Shown: positions 33,548 to 42,221 of the stretch, piece after piece
Layout of the letters: each line of letters starts with the position of its first letter
Position numbering within the stretch: position 1 is the first letter of the stretch
Assembly: GCF_009834805.1 (NCBI RefSeq)
Contig: NZ_WVHO01000011.1
Span: 186,001-250,000, forward strand
Length of the DNA: 64,000 nucleotides
Reading direction: 5' to 3'
From: Saccharibacter sp. 17.LH.SD
GTDB lineage: Bacteria > Pseudomonadota > Alphaproteobacteria > Acetobacterales > Acetobacteraceae
The notes under the pieces: generated by a model
The model's database searches: none
Seen by the model: the letters and a program-made list of their open reading frames with translations, nothing else
Told to the model about the DNA's origin: nothing
Made by a program: the position numbers and the translations under genes

Positions 33548-36517
33548 ATGTTCCGTGTGGTCTTTCGATCCAAAATAACACAGAAACTCAGGGCTTTTCT
33601 CCCATCATCCTCTCGGCGCCCTCATATTCAGCAAGACTTACATTCAGATTATAATGCCAACATGGATACGAGCAACGCAGACTGGCATGATTCCTATTTA
33701 TCTCGTCTGCTTTCCGCCCGTTTTATGGAAATTTTAGGGCTCGTCCTGCTAATCTGTGCCGTTGGTATCGCTGCTTCCTTGTTGAGTTTTAATCCACACG
33801 ATCCCTCCTTTAATACCGCAACGGGAACACAACCCACGAACCTTCTCGGGCGTGGTGGTGCCACACTGGCAGATAGCCTTATCCAATGGCTGGGCCTTGG
33901 AAGCATCATGCCTGTACTCATTCTTCTCGCATGGACATGGAGACTGGTCCGCCATCATAATCTTGATAAGCCCCTCATCCGCTTTATTGCGGCTTTCCTC
34001 CTTTGCCCAGCGGGAGCCCTATTTGTTGGGACATTTCAGCTTGTCGTGCCGGGATTGGATGTCGCCTGGCCCGCCAGTAGCGGCCTTAGCGGACAAGTAG
34101 GCGTCTCGTTAGCGCACCGGCTGCTCAATGTTATGACAGCCGAAATGGGATCAATGGGTAATTTAGTTGCAATTATTATTGCATCTCTACTCGTTGTTCT
34201 TCTCATACCATTTGCCATGGGACTTCATAGCCATGAATGGCGTTCTGTGGCTTATGGCATCGTCACCCTAGTCCGGTGGCCTCTTCGTGCCCTCCGTCAA
34301 CGCCAGCCTAATCATCCAAGCCAAGCCCCTAGCGATCAACATCTCTACCGCCCTCAAGCTGGTGGGCCAACGCGCAACGGCGCTATCGCCACAACGGGAA
34401 ACTCTCTGCCCTCAGGTTTTTTACGCCGCAATCTGGTCAGGCAAGATCCTCGCATTCTCCCCACTTCACTAGAAACTCCTTCACATCTCGCCGCATCCCC
34501 AGCGCATCCCTGGATGCATCCTCCACAGTCCCCTTCACCCTGGCAACAACCTCATGAAAATGAGGCCTCTTCTTCCAACCCACCGAAGGTTCCACAGCCA
34601 GAGCCTGTCGAAAAGCCGACAAACCCCTACGGGGAAAAGCTGGCCCATATCTACCGTGATAGTGACCGCCCCGCGCCTCAGCCTATCGTCCCCACAGTGG
34701 ATGAAGATGATTTTGAAAATGAGGATACACCTTCCACGCCACCACAACATACGAGCAAACCATCTGAGGGCGCTGCGGATTTTTTAAAGCGCTTTATTTC
34801 CCGCACACGAGAAGACGATCCATCGCCCGCCACACAACAGGCCGCCCCGCCACTATCGAATTATCTTACACCACCACCTCCTGAAACGTCAGCGCAGCAA
34901 CCGTCCCCTACAACTCCTCCCATTCGTACCAATAGCGTAGGGAAAGTAACGGAGGTGGCTCCTCCTTATCCAGCATCGGGGTGGCTTCCCCCTTCACTTG
35001 ATCTCCTAAACCCCCCACCAGCAAGTCACCTTGTGGGACCTTCGGAAGAAAGTTTAAAGGCAAACGCACAACTGCTTGAAAGTGTCTTACGCGACTACGG
35101 CGTCCAAGGGACAATCAATGAATATAGAGCAGGTCCTGTTGTTACGCTTTACGAACTCGAACCAGCTCCCGGCGTGCGTTCATCACGCGTCATTGGATTA
35201 GCCGATGATATTGCACGCACACTTGCCGTCCTCAGTGTGCGTATTGCCACAGTACCGGGACGCAATGCTATCGGGATTGAAGTCCCCAACAGTACACGTG
35301 AAACCGTTTATTTCCCGGAGCTTCTTCATTCTGACGAATGGAAAAATGGCAAATCCAAGCTGCCATTAGCCCTTGGGAAGGACATTGCCGGCGAACCTGT
35401 TTATGCAGACCTCGCCAAAATGCCGCATCTCCTTGTCGCAGGGACAACAGGCTCCGGTAAATCTGTTGGGATCAATGCCATGATCCTATCCTTACTTTAC
35501 CGCCTAAGCCCAGAAGATTGTCGCCTCATCATGATCGACCCTAAAATTCTCGAACTGTCGGTCTATGATGGAATCCCACATCTGATGACGCCTGTGGTCA
35601 CCGAACCGCCTAAAGCGGTAAGCGCCCTAAAATGGGCTGTGCAAGAGATGGATCGCCGTTATCGCCTAATGGCTGATCACCAAGTTCGTAATATTAGCGG
35701 TTATAATGACCGTATTCGTCGCCTCAAAGCCTCTGGGAAAACGCCAACACGTCGTGTTCAGACAGGCTTTGACCCTGAAACTGGGCGCCCTGTCTTTGAT
35801 GAACACCGTCTGACCCTGGAGCATCTCCCTTATATCGTCATTGTCATTGATGAGATGGCTGACCTAATGATGGTTGCTGGGAAAGAAATTGAATCTTCTG
35901 TCCTTCGCCTCGCTCAGAAAGCACGTGCGGCAGGAGTTCATGTGATCATGGCAACACAACGTCCTTCCGTAGATGTCATCACAGGAACCATAAAAGCCAA
36001 CTTCCCTACGCGTATTTCTTTCCAAGTGACCAATAAATATGACAGCCGCACCATTTTAGGTGAACAAGGGGCTGAACAATTACTTGGACGCGGTGATATG
36101 CTCTTCATGCAGGGAGGCTCACGTATCACACGTGTTCATGGCCCATTCATTAGTGATGAAGAGGTGGAAGCCGTTGTGGCTGATCTCCGCACGAAGGGTG
36201 AGCCCGTCTATAATGCTGATGTCACCGCTGATGAAGAACCCGAAGAATCTGCACCAAGCCGCAGTAACTCGAAAAGTAACAGCGACAGTGATGGCAATAG
36301 TGATCTTTATCAGCAAGCTGTTGAACTCGTCGTGCGCGAACAACGCGCTTCGACAAGCTTTGTTCAACGCCACCTCTCCATCGGGTATAACCGCGCCGCA
36401 AATGTTATTGATCAGATGGAACGCGAAGGGATCATCAGCAGCGCAAACCATGTAGGACGACGTAACGTTCTCATGTCACGCTCCGAGTTGGAAGATTCAG
36501 AGGATGAGGAGACATAA
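33548..36517 (+). CDS. ftsK: DNA translocase FtsK
   Basis: 989 residues. Four or so membrane segments (about 55-225) anchor it at the septum, then a Pro/Gln/Ser-rich linker (about 245-480), then the alpha-beta motor: ESVLRDYGVQGTINEYRAGPV, Walker A GTTGSGKS at 632-639 and Walker B IVIVIDEMADLMM. The C-terminal gamma winged helix (STSFVQRHLSIGYNRAANVI) reads KOPS sites. It pumps chromosome ends and activates XerCD at division. The exact start is unclear; ATG 33548 lacks a good ribosome site, GTG at 33557 has AAGG at proper distance, and ATG 33662 is a further option. The stop overlaps the next start. Confidence 0.95.
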   Translation: MFRVVFRSKITQKLRAFLPSSSRRPHIQQDLHSDYNANMDTSNADWHDSYLSRLLSARFMEILGLVLLICAVGIAASLLSFNPHDPSFNTATGTQPTNLLGRGGATLADSLIQWLGLGSIMPVLILLAWTWRLVRHHNLDKPLIRFIAAFLLCPAGALFVGTFQLVVPGLDVAWPASSGLSGQVGVSLAHRLLNVMTAEMGSMGNLVAIIIASLLVVLLIPFAMGLHSHEWRSVAYGIVTLVRWPLRALRQRQPNHPSQAPSDQHLYRPQAGGPTRNGAIATTGNSLPSGFLRRNLVRQDPRILPTSLETPSHLAASPAHPWMHPPQSPSPWQQPHENEASSSNPPKVPQPEPVEKPTNPYGEKLAHIYRDSDRPAPQPIVPTVDEDDFENEDTPSTPPQHTSKPSEGAADFLKRFISRTREDDPSPATQQAAPPLSNYLTPPPPETSAQQPSPTTPPIRTNSVGKVTEVAPPYPASGWLPPSLDLLNPPPASHLVGPSEESLKANAQLLESVLRDYGVQGTINEYRAGPVVTLYELEPAPGVRSSRVIGLADDIARTLAVLSVRIATVPGRNAIGIEVPNSTRETVYFPELLHSDEWKNGKSKLPLALGKDIAGEPVYADLAKMPHLLVAGTTGSGKSVGINAMILSLLYRLSPEDCRLIMIDPKILELSVYDGIPHLMTPVVTEPPKAVSALKWAVQEMDRRYRLMADHQVRNISGYNDRIRRLKASGKTPTRRVQTGFDPETGRPVFDEHRLTLEHLPYIVIVIDEMADLMMVAGKEIESSVLRLAQKARAAGVHVIMATQRPSVDVITGTIKANFPTRISFQVTNKYDSRTILGEQGAEQLLGRGDMLFMQGGSRITRVHGPFISDEEVEAVVADLRTKGEPVYNADVTADEEPEESAPSRSNSKSNSDSDGNSDLYQQAVELVVREQRASTSFVQRHLSIGYNRAANVIDQMEREGIISSANHVGRRNVLMSRSELEDSEDEET

Positions 36518-37206
36518 TGTCCCCCCCTCCCCTCTTTGTAAAAGGGAAAGAACTTCCTATTCTTTGGGAAAATTCCTATTTTACCATTCTCAACAAACCT
36601 GCGGGCCTTGCTTCCCACCCAGGACCGCAGGCTCGTGATTCTGTCGAGGCACGCCTCACTCCACTAAAGAGAGGTGGCCCTTGGTTAGTCCATCGCTTAG
36701 ATACTGATACCGTCGGTTGTCTTCTTATCGCACGACGGAAAACAGCACTGATCAAGGCACAAGAAGCCTTTGCCAAACGCTCCGTAGCGAAAATTTATTG
36801 GGCTATTGTGCAGGGCGTCCCTCATCAACCTCAGGGACAGATCACTACACCATTACGCCGCGTTCAGCAGGGTGGCCGTTGGTCTATGGAGACTGCCTCA
36901 CAACACGCTCCTCAGGCACAATCAGCAGAAACCCATTGGCGTCTTCTCGGCCATAATGGAACCTTTAGCTGGCTTGAACTGACATTAAAAAGCGGACGCA
37001 CTCACCAAGCACGCTTGCACTGCGCTTCTATTGGGCTCCCCATTATAGGAGACACTCTCTACAATCCCAGCGCTAAACAAGGCCCTATGCACCTTTTAGC
37101 ACGCTCCCTACACCTTACCCTGGAGGGAGAAACACTTTCAGCTGAAGCGCCTCCCCCTCCAGCAATGCAAGCCCTGTTGCAGGTTATGACGCAAACTTCA
37201 TCATAA
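36517..37206 (+). CDS. RluA-family pseudouridine synthase
   Basis: 229 residues. No S4 domain precedes the catalytic part, so it belongs with the short RluA-like proteins. NKPAGLASHPGP begins the domain; HRLDTDTVGCLLIARR has the catalytic Asp62; LTLKSGRTHQARLHCASIGLPIIGD is the RNA-contact block. The target (23S rRNA, tRNA or both) cannot be fixed from sequence. The start codon overlaps the ftsK stop by one base, so it is translated from the same message. Confidence 0.9.
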   Translation: MSPPPLFVKGKELPILWENSYFTILNKPAGLASHPGPQARDSVEARLTPLKRGGPWLVHRLDTDTVGCLLIARRKTALIKAQEAFAKRSVAKIYWAIVQGVPHQPQGQITTPLRRVQQGGRWSMETASQHAPQAQSAETHWRLLGHNGTFSWLELTLKSGRTHQARLHCASIGLPIIGDTLYNPSAKQGPMHLLARSLHLTLEGETLSAEAPPPPAMQALLQVMTQTSS

Positions 37207-37225
37207 CGAAAATGAACAATACCGA

Positions 37226-37864
37226 TCATCCATGCCAATGTGAACAACGGATAAGACTACAAAAATTACCACGTTTAAATTGTGGATCCTTATCAGCGAG
37301 AACATCTGCTTTAACATTGCCAAATGTTGTTTCTGGTTTGTGCTTTATTCCTTCATAGAAGGCCTGAATAATATCTTCCTTAAAATGAGGTGTTCGTGGA
37401 AATATTTTAACAATCTCTTCCCTTACACTCTCTGGATAAGCCGCGTAATTAAGGCCTAATACATCCATTTCAACACCTTCAGTCACCAAAGCAATAATGG
37501 GGTCCATATGTTTTGGAATGCCTGGAGTGGTGTGCAAAGCAATGGCCGTCCATACTTTATCAATATCTGTCTGTTGAATACCTTTTTGCTTCATAAACTG
37601 ACGTGCAGCATTGGCACCATCAACTTCAAAACGTTCATGAGGTGTCGCATAACGAGAGGTGAGCCCCATGTCATGAAACATGGCTCCCGCATAGATGAGC
37701 TCTTCATCAAACGTTAAATTCTGCTGACGACCAGAATACACGGCGAACTGATAAACCCGGCTCGAATGATTAAAGAGCAGTTCGGTTTCTGTATCACGCA
37801 CTAGCTCAGTGACTTCACGCGCAAACGCACTATCTGGAATCGTTACATCATAAGTTGTAAGCAT
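37226..37864 (-). CDS. HD-domain hydrolase, cyanamide-hydratase-like
   Basis: 212 residues with AAGGAG ahead of ATG. The HD metal site is visible: His33 in FNHSSRVYQFA, and His64-Asp65 in GAMFHDMGL, with a later HERF and IALHTTP block for further ligands. The arrangement resembles the cyanamide hydratase-like HD proteins common in bacteria, but most of them are uncharacterised, so no substrate is given. It is divergent from a GlxA-type regulator; a palindrome between them suggests joint control. The last ten residues (SLIRCSHWHG) look unrelated to the family and may reflect a shifted stop. Confidence 0.82.
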   Translation of the reverse strand: MLTTYDVTIPDSAFAREVTELVRDTETELLFNHSSRVYQFAVYSGRQQNLTFDEELIYAGAMFHDMGLTSRYATPHERFEVDGANAARQFMKQKGIQQTDIDKVWTAIALHTTPGIPKHMDPIIALVTEGVEMDVLGLNYAAYPESVREEIVKIFPRTPHFKEDIIQAFYEGIKHKPETTFGNVKADVLADKDPQFKRGNFCSLIRCSHWHG

Positions 37865-37919
37865 TCTCTTTCTCCTTCTTGTTTCGGAGATAGCCTAACG
37901 CGCCATAATAAAGTACTCT

Positions 37920-37938
37920 ATCATCGTATAACGATGAT
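37920..37938. promoter_or_regulatory. Perfect palindrome in the HD / GlxA-regulator divergent region
   Basis: ATCATCGT and ACGATGAT flank a 3-bp centre. It lies 22 bp before the regulator start and 56 bp before the HD-gene start, suitable for an operator that acts on both. Confidence 0.5.
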
Positions 37939-37959
37939 TTAGGACATTAAAGCAGCTTT

Positions 37960-38961
37960 ATGCGACACCATTCACTCCCAAGCACAGCAAAACGCATCGG
38001 CATCTTAGCTCTTCCCTATGTGCAACTGCTTGATATTGCTGGACCAATGGATGTTTTCACTGAAGCCAATACGCAAGCAAAACGTATACTCTATGAATTG
38101 CATGTTATCAGCACGTCCTCCGCCCCCCTCCACAGTTCATCTGGCCTTATATTTCATCCGACAACGACGATATCATCGCCTCTTGACGTTCCCTTCGATA
38201 CGCTCCTTATCGCAGGAGCCCCGCATTTAAACCCCAAACATCTATCCCCTGATCTTCTTAAATGGGTCGGCCAGCACGCACCTCGTTGCCGACGTTTTGG
38301 CTCGATCTGTACAGGGGCACTTGTTCTCGCCGCAGCAGGATTACTCACACAACGCCGCGTCACAACGCACTGGGCTGTTGCTGAACAACTTTCTCAACAA
38401 TTCCCTTCTATCCAAGTAGAAGCTGATTCCCTGTTTATCTGTGATGGTCCTGTTTGCACGGCAGCAGGTGTCACAGCAGGCCTCGATCTTGCCATTGCCC
38501 TCGTAGATCACGACTTTGGGCGAGATCTCGCCCGTAAAGTTTCCAACCAACTTGTTATGTTTTTTCGTCGCCCTGGTGGTCAGCTCCAATTTAGCCACCG
38601 CGGTATCGCAAATCCTATGGGACGTTCCATTTTACGCACCGTTCAGCGGCGTGTTCTCAGCAAACCCCACTTACCTTCTGATACACGAGCCCTTGCCGAG
38701 CTTGCAGGATTGAGCCCTCGTCATTTTGCACGGCTCTTTCATAAAGAGATTGGTCTCTCTCCTGCTCTATGGGTGGAACGCGTTCGCATGGATACAGCGT
38801 GCCGCACCTTAGAAGAGGGCTTACCGCCTAAACAAGTCGCCGCAATGGTCGGTTTTAAAGACGTAGACACATTCCGGCGTGCTTTTCAACGCCAATTTAA
38901 GACGACGCCGGCAGAATACCGACGTCGTCATGCGGCTCAACCCCCAACGGAGACAGACTAA
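37960..38961 (+). CDS. GlxA-family regulator (DJ-1/PfpI domain plus AraC-type HTH)
   Basis: 333 residues. The N-terminal DJ-1/PfpI-like amidotransferase fold (about 10-190) has GILALPYVQLLDIAGPMDVF and the Cys-containing FGSICTGALVLAAAGLL. The C-terminal AraC/XylS domain (about 225-325) has two helix-turn-helix units: LAELAGLSPRHFARLFHKE and VAAMVGFKDVDTFRRAFQRQF. GlxA/FtrA-type regulators respond to small nitrogen or carbon compounds and usually activate a neighbour. The HD-domain gene transcribed away from it is the natural target, an inference from orientation and the shared palindrome. Confidence 0.92.
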   Translation: MRHHSLPSTAKRIGILALPYVQLLDIAGPMDVFTEANTQAKRILYELHVISTSSAPLHSSSGLIFHPTTTISSPLDVPFDTLLIAGAPHLNPKHLSPDLLKWVGQHAPRCRRFGSICTGALVLAAAGLLTQRRVTTHWAVAEQLSQQFPSIQVEADSLFICDGPVCTAAGVTAGLDLAIALVDHDFGRDLARKVSNQLVMFFRRPGGQLQFSHRGIANPMGRSILRTVQRRVLSKPHLPSDTRALAELAGLSPRHFARLFHKEIGLSPALWVERVRMDTACRTLEEGLPPKQVAAMVGFKDVDTFRRAFQRQFKTTPAEYRRRHAAQPPTETD

Positions 38962-38993
38962 TTCAATCTCTCCATCCCCACATCAACACCAAC

Positions 38994-40223
38994 TTAGCCA
39001 GCGGGATCCATTAAAAGGCGCGTCACAGCCTTTTTGAAAGGAGTCAAACGATCCGCAAGCATCAAACCGGCACGTCGTGCTAAGAGGAACGGCTTTTCAT
39101 CACGCGTGTACGCCACGGCAATCGCATTTGTTGCGGCGAACAAAGGAAATGTATCGCGGCGATGACGTGCTGAAAACCGCTCAAGTGCACGACGATCCCC
39201 CGGGTCACCATTCCCCGCTTCAATCTCACGAACAAGCGTCTCTTGCCCTTTGATCCCCAAATTAAAACCATGCGCGGTAATTGGGTGCATCCCTACAGCG
39301 GCATCGCCGATCAACGCTACACGATCCGTATGGAAACGATGAGCATAAACGGCCTTCAAAGGATAGGTGATACGCTCACTCACCACGCGTAATGTCCCCA
39401 ACCGCTCACGCGTCCTCTTAGAAATTTCTGCGTTAAACACATCATCTGGAGCCGCACGTAACCGAGCAATATCATCTGGCGGTAGGGTCAAGACCAGAGA
39501 GGATACATCCCCTATGCCACCATCTGGAGCAACGGGTAACAACGCAATAGTCTGATTTTCATCAAACCATTGTAATGCCGTATAATCATGCGGCGGAAGA
39601 TGCCGCATACGGCATACTAAAATATTCCGACCGAAATCATGAACAATAGCCCCAATCCCTGCCATGTCACGCAAACGGGAGAAGCGCCCATCTGCACCAA
39701 CAAGCAATTTCCCCACGAGGCTTTTATGATGGTCAAGCGTAACCCTCACATGATCTCGTCCCACACGATAACCCGTCAGCGCGCGCCCACAGCAAAGCGT
39801 AATCCCTTTGGTCCGTGAAACAACGCGGTAAAGGGCGCCACGAATAATATGATTCGCCACCAGAAAACCTAAAGCCAGCTCCTCAGAAACACTGGTTGAA
39901 TCAGTCTGCTCTGGCGGTTGAAAGAGTAATGGATGCTCACTGGCATCACCACTCTCAATACGCGCAGTCTGCAAAGGACACACCGCAGAGGGATCAATTT
40001 CCCCCCACACGTCATAGTCCTTCAGCCACTGAACGGTATGATGGGTCAACGCGATCTCTCGCCCATCAAAAGAAGGATGTGCAAGAACTTCCTCTGGCGC
40101 ACGCTCGACAACACACACCTTCCATCCTTCTCGCGCAAAAGACAGAGCACTCGCTAAACCAGCTGGCCCTCCTCCTGCAACGATAACATCATAAGATGTG
40201 CCCAAGGCCTGCGCCTGATCCAT
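38994..40223 (-). CDS. UbiH/Coq6-type FAD-dependent monooxygenase
   Basis: 409 residues. FAD-binding GGGPAGLASALSFAREGWKV near the N-terminus, LLVGADGRFSRLRDMAGI for the DG motif, and RVALIGDAAVGMHPITAHGFNLG for the GD motif; all are in the right order for the ubiquinone-ring hydroxylases. It is expected to hydroxylate a ring position of the ubiquinone precursor with NAD(P)H and oxygen; which position is unclear, because UbiH, UbiF, UbiI and UbiL look alike. It overlaps the nitroreductase gene by one base (TAATG) and is the second gene of that pair. Confidence 0.88.
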   Translation of the reverse strand: MDQAQALGTSYDVIVAGGGPAGLASALSFAREGWKVCVVERAPEEVLAHPSFDGREIALTHHTVQWLKDYDVWGEIDPSAVCPLQTARIESGDASEHPLLFQPPEQTDSTSVSEELALGFLVANHIIRGALYRVVSRTKGITLCCGRALTGYRVGRDHVRVTLDHHKSLVGKLLVGADGRFSRLRDMAGIGAIVHDFGRNILVCRMRHLPPHDYTALQWFDENQTIALLPVAPDGGIGDVSSLVLTLPPDDIARLRAAPDDVFNAEISKRTRERLGTLRVVSERITYPLKAVYAHRFHTDRVALIGDAAVGMHPITAHGFNLGIKGQETLVREIEAGNGDPGDRRALERFSARHRRDTFPLFAATNAIAVAYTRDEKPFLLARRAGLMLADRLTPFKKAVTRLLMDPAG

Positions 40224-40846
40224 TAGTTTTTACTCCTATCTGCCGCAAACGAGGCACTCCCAGCCCCCTGCCAGATCGCCATATAATCCTCTATATCCGG
40301 GCGGCGCGTCACATGATCGGGGTGTTGCGGCGTACCCACAAAGAGAAAACCAGCCAAACGATGCGGGGTCTCCAAACCCAAATGCTGCAAGAATTCACGA
40401 TCCTCACAAAAAGGTCCGCTCACCCATACACCACCGAAACCTTCTAGAGACAGTGCATTTAAAACATTCATCGCACCCGCAGCAACCGACATATGTTGCT
40501 CTTCTAAGGGTATTTTATGATCCGGGTGGAGATGCATTCCCAGCCCAATAATCATCGGCATGGAACGGAAACGGCCTACTCGTTTTTCCTTTTTCGCTGC
40601 CGGTAAGTCAGGCTCTTGACGCTCGATAGCTGCATGCACTTCTTGCGCCAACGCTTCGCGTGCCTCACCGCTGATCACAACATAACGCCAAGGCCTTAAC
40701 TTACCATGATCGGGAGCACGCAACCCTGCAGAAAGGATACGATACAACACATCCCCCTGCGGCACAGGGCCAACTAAAGCATCGGTTGATGACCGCTTCA
40801 ATAATGCGTCTAAGACCAATGAAGTTGATGCAGAATGTGCTGTCAT
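40223..40846 (-). CDS. YdjA-type nitroreductase family protein
   Basis: 207 residues. RSSTDALVGPVPQG and LSAGLRAPDHGKLRPWRYVVIS are the FMN-binding opening of the YdjA branch of nitroreductases; ALSLEGFGGVWVSGP and FLFVGTPQHP close the fold. Such FMN enzymes use NAD(P)H, but their natural substrates are not settled. It leads the UbiH-like gene in a two-gene operon and is divergent from hisB with about 100 bp between starts. Confidence 0.88.
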   Translation of the reverse strand: MTAHSASTSLVLDALLKRSSTDALVGPVPQGDVLYRILSAGLRAPDHGKLRPWRYVVISGEAREALAQEVHAAIERQEPDLPAAKKEKRVGRFRSMPMIIGLGMHLHPDHKIPLEEQHMSVAAGAMNVLNALSLEGFGGVWVSGPFCEDREFLQHLGLETPHRLAGFLFVGTPQHPDHVTRRPDIEDYMAIWQGAGSASFAADRSKN

Positions 40847-40949
40847 CGTGCGATCCTACCTTTAAAAAAAGACTGACGTGCAATGTCGGACTTCTTCTCA
40901 TAAGAAGCAAGCTTTGGAAAAGATCTCACCCTTGGTATATAATGGCCCT

Positions 40950-41552
40950 ATGGACACGCATACATCTCGCACTTCCCAATTAACTCGCCGTACGGGTGAG
41001 ACCAATATCACTGTTTCCCTTTGCCTTGATGGCACCGGGGAAGGACATATCAGCACAGGAGTCGGTTTTTTTGACCACATGCTCCATGCTCTTGCCCGTC
41101 ATGGTGGATTAGACCTCGATGTCGCCGCTGAGGGAGATCTTCACATTGATGACCACCATACCATAGAGGACGTGGGGATCGCACTTGGAGAAGCCTTTCA
41201 CCGAGCCATCGGCGATAAACGCGGTATCGAACGGTTTGGTTATGCATTAGTTCCACTTGATGAAGCGCTTTGTGAGGCTGTCGTCGATGTATCTGGGCGC
41301 CCTTTCTTAGCCTGGAACGTTACTTTCCCACGTGAAATGATCGGCACAATGGCAACCGAAATGGTGGAAGAATTTTTCCGGGCCTTTGCGATGGCTGCGC
41401 GAATAACCGTTCATGTCACCAACAAATCCGGAACCAACGCCCACCATATTGCGGAAAGTGGCTTTAAATCCTTCGCTCGTGCTTTGCGTATGGCCATCGC
41501 ACGTGACCCACGCAGCCAGGGTTCTATTCCATCAACCAAAGGGGTTCTCTAA
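40950..41552 (+). CDS. hisB: Imidazoleglycerol-phosphate dehydratase HisB
   Basis: 200 residues from ATG 40950; the frame is open to 40878, but homologues begin here. The metal-binding repeats are STGVGFFDHMLHALARHGG with HIDDHHTIEDVGIALG in the first half, and FFRAFAMAARITVHV with GTNAHHIAESGFKSFARAL in the second. It removes water from imidazoleglycerol phosphate, step seven of histidine synthesis. There is no fused phosphatase domain as found in enterobacteria. It opens the operon hisB-hisH-hisA-hisF-hisE. Confidence 0.96.
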   Translation: MDTHTSRTSQLTRRTGETNITVSLCLDGTGEGHISTGVGFFDHMLHALARHGGLDLDVAAEGDLHIDDHHTIEDVGIALGEAFHRAIGDKRGIERFGYALVPLDEALCEAVVDVSGRPFLAWNVTFPREMIGTMATEMVEEFFRAFAMAARITVHVTNKSGTNAHHIAESGFKSFARALRMAIARDPRSQGSIPSTKGVL

Positions 41553-41573
41553 CCTCGGATCTGGAGTTCCATC

Positions 41574-42221
41574 ATGCGTGTTGTCGTGATTGATTATAAT
41601 GGTGGCAATCTTGCTTCCGCTGCCCAAGCAACCCGACGTGCTGCCCAGCGTCGAGGCATTGATGCCGACGTTATTATTTCTCGCCATGAAGCAGACATTC
41701 AAAACGCAGACCGGCTTATTCTCCCAGGGCAAGGCGCCTTTGCTGATTGTGCAAAAGGGTTAAAAGAAGACGGTGTACAGCATATTCTTGAAAACGCGAC
41801 CCAGAAGGGAACACCGTTTTTAGGAATATGCGTAGGGATGCAACTCATGGCAGAATATGGGCTCGAACACGGACGCACAGAAGGGCTTGGCTGGATCACA
41901 GGTCACGTGTCACGCATGGTTGAGCCAGAACAAGCAGGACTACGTATCCCCCATATGGGATGGAACAATTTAGACTTCACGCCAGGGGCACACCCTCTCA
42001 CGGAAGGACTAACGCCCGGGGATCATGGATATTTTGTCCATTCCTATGCCCTCCATAATGGGAACCCCACTGAATCCATCGCAACAACACAATATGGTGC
42101 GACAGTACCGGCTATTGTTGCGCGCGGCTCTCGTTGTGGAACTCAATTCCATGTTGAAAAAAGCCAGGATGTTGGCCTCACCCTCCTTGGCAATTTCCTT
42201 CAATGGCAGCCTCAACCGTGA
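41574..42221 (+). CDS. hisH: Imidazole glycerol phosphate synthase glutaminase subunit HisH
   Basis: 215 residues with GGAG ahead of ATG. VVVIDYNGGNLASA opens the class I glutamine amidotransferase fold; FLGICVGMQLMAEYG carries the nucleophile Cys; the His and Glu of the triad are in CGTQFHVEKSQ. It supplies ammonia to HisF through the complex tunnel. The hisA fusion gene begins 19 bases before its end, so the two are translationally linked. Confidence 0.96.
   Translation: MRVVVIDYNGGNLASAAQATRRAAQRRGIDADVIISRHEADIQNADRLILPGQGAFADCAKGLKEDGVQHILENATQKGTPFLGICVGMQLMAEYGLEHGRTEGLGWITGHVSRMVEPEQAGLRIPHMGWNNLDFTPGAHPLTEGLTPGDHGYFVHSYALHNGNPTESIATTQYGATVPAIVARGSRCGTQFHVEKSQDVGLTLLGNFLQWQPQP

Noticed and set aside
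37226-37864. HD-domain protein as part of a defence or CRISPR system
   Set aside because: It is a short stand-alone HD protein of the cyanamide-hydratase-like type beside a GlxA regulator; no nuclease, helicase or cyclase genes accompany it.
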